Assembly (NCBI RefSeq): GCF_018320785.1
Contig: NC_054867.1
Span: forward strand, 28,337,855 to 28,401,854
Length of the DNA: 64,000 nt
Direction: 5' to 3'
Source of the DNA: Cheilinus undulatus
Lineage: Eukaryota; Chordata; Actinopteri; Labriformes; Labridae
A program made the translations under genes and the position numbers. Every line of letters begins with the position of its first letter. The stretch's first letter is position 1. Below the pieces are notes generated by a model that ran no database searches, was not told where the DNA came from, and was given only the letters and a program-made list of their open reading frames with translations. Below are positions 55,560 to 64,000 of the stretch, piece after piece.

Positions 55560-55740
55560 ACTGAGGCACTGGTTTAGCTCTGTTGGCAATGCAGAAACCA
55601 TATATTTCCAATGCATTGATCCCAGGATTAACTCCCTGTCACTAACATTTGTTAAAAGTCATACCCCGTTTCTGATGCTTCACTTTTTCTATCTCTCTTC
55701 AGCTATGTCTGTCAAAAGGCAAAAGACCAAAAATAACCTT
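55560..55740 (+). repeat. tRNA-derived SINE
   Basis: A head-like 'ctggtttagctctgttggc' (about 55569) and a degenerate B box 'ggattaactcc' are followed by 'cactttttctatctctcttcagct' and an A-rich end (AAAGACCAAAAATAA). It is the same SINE type as at 53706-53895, in the opposite orientation. Confidence 0.55.
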
Positions 55741-55744
55741 CGCC

Positions 55745-56310
55745 CAAAAGAAAAGTTTTAATGCATCGTTAATCTCTGAACTAGTTGGCAATCATTTTTG
55801 ACTATCGTCTGATGGAGGACATGTACCTCTGGGAACGGATGCCAATTTCTCAGTGGTTCCAGTAAAGCCAGCTGTTTATGATTATCGAACTCCAGCCAAG
55901 ACTTCCTTTTCCATTGGGTGTTTACATCTGCAATGTAAACACCTTCATTTCTTGGTCCATAACATCCCTCAAAGTGCACCTGTTCTGTTCATCTTTTTCT
56001 CATAAGTCTCACACAGGCTCCACTTTGGTTCACTTTGCTGCTCAGAGCATGAAAAATTATTATTATTATTTTGAGATTTACTTGTAGTTAACAAAGGTAA
56101 AATTTGCCTAGAAATAACTCTGTGCTGAAGGTTTGTTGAAAGTGTAAATAGACTGTCAGATTTATCCTCAAGAGAAAAAACAACTTTTAAAATGTTGCGT
56201 GGGAGCCAGATCAGTCATTTTGTATCCTTTTAGATAGTCTATGCCTAAATGCTCTTTGGGTTTTGCAATACAGCACTAAGAAGATTTTTCAGTCATAGAA
56301 ATATTTATTC
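55745..56310. other. Intergenic stretch, nothing recognised
   Basis: Short open frames on both strands have no family resemblance. An ATT repeat lies at about 56056-56070. Confidence 0.35.
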
Positions 56311-56311
56311 G

Positions 56312-57261
56312 GCAGTGCCTGTAAAAAGATTTCACACCCCTTGATGTTTAAACCTTGTATTGATTTTATAAATCAATCATGGTCAATATAATTTTGGCCT
56401 TTCAACAACAAGAAAAAAACATCTTTAATGTTAAAGTGAAAACATTTCTATATATTAATGTAAATAAAATAAGTGACTGCATAAATATTCACCCCATTCA
56501 AGTCAGTATTTAGTAGATGCACCTTTGGCTGCAATTACAGCACTGAGTCTGTGCGGATAGGTCTGAATGAGGCTTGCAAATCTGGACATCGCAAGTTTAC
56601 TCAAATTTTCTTTGCAAAACTGCTCATGCTCTGCCAGGTTGCACAAGGATCAGGTGTGAACAGCCCTTTTCAAGTCCAGCCACAAATTCTCACTTGGATT
56701 GAAGTCTGTACTTTGACTCGGCCACTCCCACACCTTGTTGTCTTTAAACCATTTCTGTGTAGCTTTCACTGTGTGCTTTAGGTCATTGTCTTGCTAGAAA
56801 ATAAATCCTCTGCCAAGCTGTAGTTTCTTGCAGACTAAATAAAAGTGTTCTTTAGGATTTTCCTATATTTTGCAACATTCATTTTATCCTCTACCTTTAC
56901 AAGCCTGCCAGGGCTGGCTGCCGAGAAGCATCCCCACAGCATGATGCTGCGACCAAGTGTTGTCAAGAGGTGTCTTGGTGGCCCTTCTCACTGGTCTCCT
57001 TTTTGAACAGTCACTCAGTTTGTGAGGACGGCCTGATCTAGGCAGTTTTACACATGTGCCATATTCCTTTCATTTCTTGATGACGGATTTAGCTGAACTC
57101 CATTGGATGGTAATTAAAATGACTTTGTAGAAATCTGTTTTCACTTTGACATTAAAAAGGCTTTTTTGTAAAAAAAAAAAAATTATATTGACTATGACTG
57201 ATTTATAAAATCAAAAAATGGGTTACACATCCAAGGGGGTAAAAACTTTTATAGGCACAGC
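56312..57261 (-). mobile_element. Internally deleted Tc1-type element, copy 1
   Basis: The left end (CAGTGCCTGTAAAAAG..., CACCCCTTGATGT) is inverted at the right (ACATCCAAGGGGGTAAAAACTTTTATAGGCACAG). The plus-strand internal sequence holds the reverse complement of a Tc1 transposase region ('gcacctttggctgcaattacagc', 'gccagggctggctgccgagaagcatccccacagcatgatgc'), broken and about 950 bp long in total. It shares its central part with the copy at 59720-60650. Confidence 0.7.
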
Positions 57262-57264
57262 ATA

Positions 57265-59715
57265 GCCTGTATTAAGAAGGACGGTTATTCATATATGTAT
57301 ATATTAAAATAAATAAATTATTATTAGTTACACAGATCAACAAATCCTGAGTCACAGAGCACAAAGTCATTAGTCAAAAACATCTATAATCTGATGCATC
57401 TCCCTCCGATACCTTCAATCTGCTTTCATAAAGATTTAAAGAGACCAGGTCCCCCAGAGACAAAGTCTACTACAGGGGCAGTGTACCTGAAACTCCTTTT
57501 ACCTGTTTTAAGACAGACTTTGGGAACAGATAGACAGATATATTGTAAATTATACTGATAACCATGATAATTTTCCTCACAATAATCATGGTATGTAACA
57601 GTCATATTGTTATATCTATAGTTCACATTCGAGGGCTTGAGATTAATTCATTATTCAAATTTCTCTCAACCTAAAAGATGCTGGCAGACATGTCTGAGGT
57701 GCTGAAGCACGTTAAATGTCTTCAGTGATTGCTTGTGTGTTCAGTTTGTCTCCTGGGCAGTGGGTGTGTGTTGTCTGACAGGCCCCCCACCACCTCACCG
57801 TGCTGGATAAAGATATTAGCTGGCCACTGTTGACACTGCATGCACACTCGTAATGGCCTCATAAATTCTCCTTGTGTGAAAGGAAAAAGGGAGTGAAAAA
57901 GCAAAGAAAGGGTCTGTGGACTCATTGGCAGTCCACTCTCACTCCCGGCTTGCTTCAAGCCACCCACCATGCTCTCTACCTGCAGCTAATGCATAGACTG
58001 CTTCATCTTATGGTTATACTAGTATATAGCATATGTTATCTAGTGTCTGATTGCCTGATCCGGCCACACCCACCTCCCTTTGCAGACTTTCTCAATCTCT
58101 ACACAACTTCAAATAACTTTTTTTTTCAAGAGATTTGCACAGGATACAAAATGCTACCTTTGCCCATGAGAAGTGTAAGGAGCTAAATGACAGGTAGTTA
58201 TGCTTAGAAATCATTTGGGAGCATGCTTGGCAATAGAGCTTAATGCTAGACACTTAATTACAAAAGTAATCCTTATATGTGTTCAATTGGATTGGATCTC
58301 CTGGTTTTATCTGTGCTTCAAATTCATCTTTCCATGATTTCATACAAAAGACATACCCCCATATTTTGTATTGTCATAACCTTCGCTCAATAATTGATAT
58401 TTTAGCTACATATAGGAGTCATTAGCAGAAGTTGTAATTGATAGCTTTAAACAGTATCATCAGGTCAGATCACTGAGGTTAGTCTGATGGTGAAATAACA
58501 CTGTGAGTGGCTCTGTTTTGATAAAAGACTTTAAATGGTGGAGGAAATGTTTCTTGGCAGCACTGATGTCACTCTTGCTCGCTCCAGTATCACATGGCTA
58601 CTATTGATTGTTAGATCCAGGGGCTGTTAAGGGACTTCTTGCATCTCAATGTGTCCTTTAGTGAAAGATTAATGTTGCCTCTAAAAAGGCAGACTCCGTC
58701 CTCCCTTCAGTTCCCTTTGTCATGGATTAATCTTGTTTTTACCATTTTGCTAAACTATACATCTCATTTTTGATAAACAGTAGCTCTGAAACAGAAAGCA
58801 CAAAAAAATCTCTTACATAATACATAGCAATATAAACAAAAGCTTGTTGATGTAAATGTTATCATTAAAAAATTATAGTGAGAGTTAGATACTGTCCATA
58901 CCTTTCTTAATTATGTGCAGTAATGTGTAGTAACATCGTATATCTTTTTGACCAGAGAATAACCCAGTTGTGTTTACCTTTTTCTTTCAAAATGCACATT
59001 AAGTAGGAGAGTTTATTGTTCCATTAGGGTCACCTTGCCTCTGCCCCAGTCAGCCTGCCACCTCTCCCACCTAATAAACTAACTCTGCTCACCTGTACAC
59101 ACAGCTGTTTCCCATTGCCAGTCAAGCCCGCATTTAATCTGCTCTCTTTCTCTCACTCTTTGCCTGATTGTTCTTGGCTTGACTGTTAGGTCGGCCACAC
59201 ACTACAGAATTGTAAGCCTGATTTGAGGCAAGATTTGCATCCACCACGATCGTGGAGGTGTATCCCGAGTGGAGCCTCATCGCAAACGAATAATTCTCCA
59301 AGTGTGTGGTGTCAACAGGATTATTTTACTGCTTGAAATCGTGTCATAGCCTCCAAGAACCCAAGTCATAAATATCAAACCTGTTTGATATTTACCATTC
59401 TAGGTTGTAGTGCCTCTGACAGAGTACCCACAACAAGCAATGACAGCAAGCAGACAGGATAGGTTCACCAGTCGGATCATAACCATTAACACAATTGTAC
59501 CTTCATTCTAGCCTGGATTTCATCCTGATTCTTTCCCTTGTTTTTTTTTTTTTTTTTTGCTGCATCTGTAACACATGTCAGGGCAGCTTGTTGTGGAGGG
59601 ACAGCAAGAGGGTATCGACAGACATCCCTGTTTGTTTTTTTCTGCAGTCACGTGATCACCCTAGGTCATTGGCCGGTGTGTGGTCTCCAGTGATCTGCGA
59701 TAGTATGGGTCACTA
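57265..59715. other. Gene-free stretch with candidate conserved elements
   Basis: No coding exon seen. Non-repetitive, less AT-rich segments at about 57715-57880 (GATAAAGATATTAGCTGGCC) and 58480-58720 (TGGCTACTATTGATTGTTAG) could be regulatory. A repeat-like block at 59205-59350 begins 'gtcggccacacactacaga'. A T run lies at about 59540-59558. Confidence 0.25.
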
Positions 59716-59719
59716 TATG

Positions 59720-60650
59720 GGTCACCGTCTTACTGGAAAATAAATCTTCTCCCAAGCCATAGTTATCTTGCACACTAAAATAAAATTGTTCCCCAGGACT
59801 TTCCTATATTTTGCAGCATTTATTTGACCCTCTACCTTAACAAGCCTGTCAGGGCTGGCTGTCAAGAAGCATCCCCACAGCATTATGCTGACATGTTTGT
59901 GGTGATGTGCTGAGTCCACCAAACAAAGTGTCTTGTCCAAAAAGCACCATTTTGGTCTCATCAGACGGAAAGAACTTTCTTCATTTTGACCATGGAGTCT
60001 CCCACATGCCTTATAGCAAACTCTTGCTATGATTATATGAGTTTTCTTCCACAGTGGCTTTCTCTTTGCTACTCTGCCATAAAGCTTTGACTGCTAAAGA
60101 ACCTGGATAACAGTTGTAGCATGTAGCGTCTCTCCCATCTCAGCTGCTGAAGTTTGTAATTCTTTCAGAGTAGAGATGTTCACTACCTTGGGTTTTTTTA
60201 GTATCCATATCCTGACTTATACTTTTCAATAACATTTTCTCTAAATAGCCTGAAGTGTTCTTTTGCCTTCATGGTGTAATGGTTGTCAGGAATACTGATT
60301 AAGCAGTGACTGGACCTTCCAGACACATGTGTCTTTATACTACAATCACTTGAGACACATTCACTGCACTCAGGTGGTCAACATTTCACTAATTGTAGAA
60401 ACTAGGACCAACTGTCTGCACTTCTGTTGAATAAGTTCAGTCACTTTAAAGAGGGTAAATATTTATGCAGTCATTTAATTAACATTACATAGTTTTATTT
60501 GATTGACATTACTTTGTAGAAATGTGTCTCCACTTTGACATTTAAGAAGTTTTTTGTAATTTTTTTTTCTGTCAAAAACAGAATTTATATTGACCATTAT
60601 TGATTTAAGGATAAAACATCTAAGGGGGTGAGTACTTTTTATAGAAACTG
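59720..60650 (-). mobile_element. Tc1-type element, copy 2, left end missing
   Basis: From 59730 it parallels copy 1 ('ggaaaataaatcttctcccaagc', 'tttcctatattttgcagcatttat', 'gccccacagc'-type words, 'caagcctgtcagggctggctg'). It ends at the right with 'catctaagggggtgagtactttttatag'. A minus-strand frame at 59961-59722 retains HVSIMLWGCFLTASPDRL and VKVEGQINAAKY of Tc1 transposase. The terminal repeat expected on the left is absent. Confidence 0.7.
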
Positions 60651-60654
60651 TATA

Positions 60655-62960
60655 GCTCTCAGTTTCCTTCCATTATATCTACGAGGCATGTGGCTAAAAG
60701 TATTTGGGGTATTCATGTAAATTTTTATGAATGTCATTGGCAAAGAAAAATTTCAATTTGATTTTTTAATGCTCTTAAGTTTGAAGATCATTACGATGGT
60801 TTCTAAAGCTGACTTAGGTCATTCTAGATGTTCCCTGCTATATAAATATTAAATTCCTTCTGTTATCCTCAAAATACTTACATTTGGAAGTATTCTCCCT
60901 TTCTTCTGTGTGAACAGATTTATCCGAGCTGTGCTTTGGGTGAAGAGAAAGAAATTGTTCTCACCACAAATTAGTAAACACAGAACAAGATTTTAAAAAC
61001 AATATCTTCTGCCAGTAGTGGGACAGCACTTGTCTGAATTGGTCTTCCTGTTGTTTTGAGTCGACAGATGACATTTGGAGTTAAGAGAGTTTCCCCCTCC
61101 ATCCTCAATATCAACAATTCTTGTACAACTCTTATGGATTTCTATTATCAGGAAATTGTGGCATCCCAGGAACAAATTGTCCTGATTTGTTTTCCAGATT
61201 ATTTGACCAGGAAGAGCTTAAGCCTCATCCACTGGCCATTTTGAACGTCATCTGACACTGTTCTGATCATTTGCAGCACTGCAGTCCATGCATTGACAGC
61301 TTGTCAGAAGACTACACCATTCAGGAGATCATGAAATAACAGGTGTTTATTAATGGTATGACCAGTCACTGAGTAAGCACCACATGGTGTATATTAAACC
61401 AACAGGCATTCAATAAGCGACACCTGGTCTTTATTCAGCTCCTCCTCCTTCAGTAGTTTTAGAGCTTTTCTTTGTCAGGACTTTTCCCATTGTACACGAG
61501 TCAGAAAGTTCTCACAGAAGAACAAAAACAACCCTCCAGCTGTGTTTTCTTCCTCGTCACGATGTAAAAAGAAACTATAATTAGACAGACGTGGCACGTG
61601 GGTTTGTTCCTGCTGCAGCCTGTTGAAAAGTTCACTGCTCACAAGACTCAAGGTTTATGGAGGCACTATGAGTCCATATTTCTTTTTGGCAATACACAAA
61701 TCGGTGTGAGGCCAAAACCTCCTATCTCCATTTTTCATGATTTTATTTATTTTTTTCATAAATCAGTACTACTGGTCACCCTTTACACCTGTCAGTGAGT
61801 TTTACAAACTTTAAACCAACTGAAAGTGTCAAAAAGATGCTGACCATCGTCATTCAGTGTTGAAATTAAAAGAAAAGTAGTGTTTTTTTTCTTTCCCTGA
61901 AAGTGGTGTTGGGAGGTTTTTGCATTATGACAGGTACATAAAAGTTACTTTTTTTCATGTGACTTTTTTGTTTACATGCACAGTTTGAGCTTACTTTTAT
62001 TTTTTTCTTTTAGTTGAGATGAAAAATGTGTCTGCGTCAAGCGCTTTTTTATAATATAGTAATCATGCATTACAGGTTTTTTAATTTTACTATTGAAAAT
62101 GCCTCATATTTATTGACTCAAAGTCTTCCGAGTAAGTGTGAGTAAACAAATCAGTAAAGTTTGAGGGATTCCCATCAGATGGACATGGATTTGTGACGTT
62201 CATGTCGATTCTTTTAAAACGTAAACGATGACGATGTCACTAAGAAGCACAATGAGGCCCAGGCTGAAAATAGCTGGAGTTATCCTTTACATTCTGTGAC
62301 TACACCCTCTTTGCTCCAGTTTTGCTGAAAGACTTGAAAACAGTCACAGGAAGGAGTATATCAAGATGGAGTTCCTTTTTTAAGCCCCCGTCTCATTGTT
62401 TCACCTCAGAGCAGGAGAGAGGAGGAGACGCACTCTTTTCCTCGCCTGACGCAAACAGGAGACACACAGCCAGAGATGGAACTACGGGGCTTGGCTTGAC
62501 TTGTTTTTCTAAACTTTATCATTGTTTTATCACCCAGTCAGTCATAACTGCAGATGTCTGACCTGGATCTTCTAAATCCCAACACTAATGAGGGGGACTC
62601 ATCCAACAGAACAATTAGGGTCACTTTACAAAACCCGTTCATTCTGATTTAAAGGGAAAATCCATCAGTTTTAAAGCAACAGATTCAAGGAAACAGCTCA
62701 CGCTTTGGCTAAAAACACTAAATTCCAGTGCTTTATTTAGAGGAATTCCCCAACATTAAATAATTTATGTCTGTGTATTTTTTCAATGAATAAATGTGTC
62801 CACCTTTGAAATCACAGCTAATAATTCTTATTAAATCAAAAAAGTTGAATTAATCAAAACCAAAAAGAAGTCCCTCTCTTGTTAAAAATGTTTTTTCTTC
62901 CGTCAATAACTACGTAAAGAATTTGTGACAACACTTATGGGGCAGCTGCATGTCATCAGG
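60655..62960. other. Gene-free stretch, nothing recognised
   Basis: AT-rich with short frames only. A less AT-rich segment at 62390-62510 has no recognisable reading frame. Confidence 0.35.
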
Positions 62961-62964
62961 CATG

Positions 62965-63085
62965 CCCAGAGAATTTTTGACACTTGTAGCCCATTTTTGC
63001 CCATTTTCTCACTGTTAATCCTGTTTTTCTGACTTTTAACCCTTTCTCATTATTTTAGCCACCCATTTTTGACACTTCATGCACA
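62965..63085 (+). repeat. Degenerate short tandem repeat
   Basis: Units resembling 'agcccatttttgccc', 'tttctgacttttaaccc' and 'agccacccatttttgacac' recur about every 20-30 bp. I recall this type of short repeat from percomorph intergenic DNA. Confidence 0.45.
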
Positions 63086-63089
63086 TTTT

Positions 63090-64000
63090 CTTGGCTTTGT
63101 TCAGGTTATAAATGAATTATGGTTATCTCAGATTAACTTAATGGACCATGATTTTCCTCCCCTCCATGGACCCCCCGTTTGGTTGGGCTCCAGAAAGCTC
63201 ACCCCTTTATTCCCCCTTGGATGTCATAAACTGTTCAGTAGAACCCTGAGCAGTATGGTTTCCTTAATCCTTCTTCCCCTTTCCGGATGGATTTCTGATC
63301 ATGACCACCAGCTCCATTCACTCCTGCAGGGACATTTTTTAAGCCCACCTGTTCCACAGCAGAAATGCAGCCCTTCACATTGATGCTCAGAATAACTTTT
63401 TTAAAAATGAGGGGCAAACTGCTAAAAGGCCCACTTCAAAACAAAAGCTCTCCCTCTCCTGCTAGGTTGGCTACAGGCCTGTACAGTTAATATTTTTCCT
63501 CTGTCCTTCAGAATTCAATTGTTGCCCAAACACACACACAAGTGAGCAACACTCTTGCACAGGCAGTCACTTCATGAATTAATTTTATCGTGTTGCATAC
63601 TGAGAATCACTGTGTTCATCAACAGTTAAATGTTAAAGTTATTAAGTCTTGTTTGAGTGAAGTGTTTAAAATAGTAGTGCCTGCACTTGTAGAGAACTTC
63701 AGTTTTTTGTCCCCCCCCCCAAGGTTAGCATCATGTGATATCACAAATGTACCTTAGGATCTCTGTCCTGCTAGCAGTCATAAAGGATATTGGAGAAAAA
63801 AAAAACACAAATTGTTTGTGCTGGACTTCACACTCCATTTCTCAATAATGTTTAACGTGTCTTACTATTTAACAATGCACCCCTCATCCTTAACCATGTT
63901 TTTATGGCAGTTTTGTTTTCCAGAGGGTCTCTCATTTTTATCCCATCCTGCAGAGCTCACCTTCCTCTACGTTTATTGACTCAATATGAAAATGCAATCA
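63090..64000. other. Gene-free right edge
   Basis: No exon recognised. The frame at 63069-63383 has no family resemblance. A C homopolymer occurs at about 63711-63720 and a short CA run at 63531-63540. Confidence 0.35.

Noticed and set aside
59205-59350. Block starting 'gtcggccacacactacaga'
   Set aside because: It may be one end of a DNA transposon, but a right end could not be placed.

Overview
This is a stretch of ray-finned fish nuclear DNA, most likely a percomorph teleost. The genes are split by GT-AG introns, the DNA between them is AT-rich, and it is full of fish-type repeats: Tc1-like elements, hAT-like MITEs, tRNA-derived SINEs and retroposon tails. There are no operons, phage genes or CRISPR arrays. 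I found no intact or recognisable retrovirus, and no new multi-gene system.

Six protein-coding genes can be rebuilt exon by exon. From left to right they are: crbn (cereblon, +, 2799-17718, 11 exons, 448 aa); a V2-type vasotocin-receptor-like GPCR (-, 27504-26218, 2 exons, 354 aa); vhl or a vhl-like paralogue (+, 28684-30926, 3 exons, 164 aa); a small five-exon gene I do not recognise (+, 32939-34267, 133 aa) behind a perfect RFX X-box; tatdn2 (+, 36783-40668, 715 aa); and ccdc174 (+, 43669-49200, 11 exons, 549 aa). From memory, human CRBN, OXTR, VHL, TATDN2 and CCDC174 all lie on 3p25-p26, so the window looks like a compressed version of that conserved block.

Layout: 1-2.7 kb holds a possible 3' end of an upstream gene and a broken Tc1-like transposon. 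Crbn fills 2.8-18 kb, with repeats in its larger introns. 18-25.5 kb is gene-free and rich in MITEs. The receptor, vhl, the unknown gene, tatdn2 and ccdc174 are packed into 26-49 kb. 49-64 kb is gene-poor, with one possible short exon, a retroposon 3' end, three SINEs, two related Tc1-type deletion derivatives and some stretches that look like conserved non-coding DNA.

Functionally, crbn and vhl both encode substrate receptors of cullin-RING ubiquitin ligases. Tatdn2 is a metal-dependent nuclease, ccdc174 a nuclear coiled-coil protein and the GPCR a neurohypophysial hormone receptor. The genes share ancestry as a block rather than a pathway. The best leads are the unannotated X-box gene, the mouse-like drug-pocket residues in cereblon, and the altered Elongin C-contact residue in the VHL protein.
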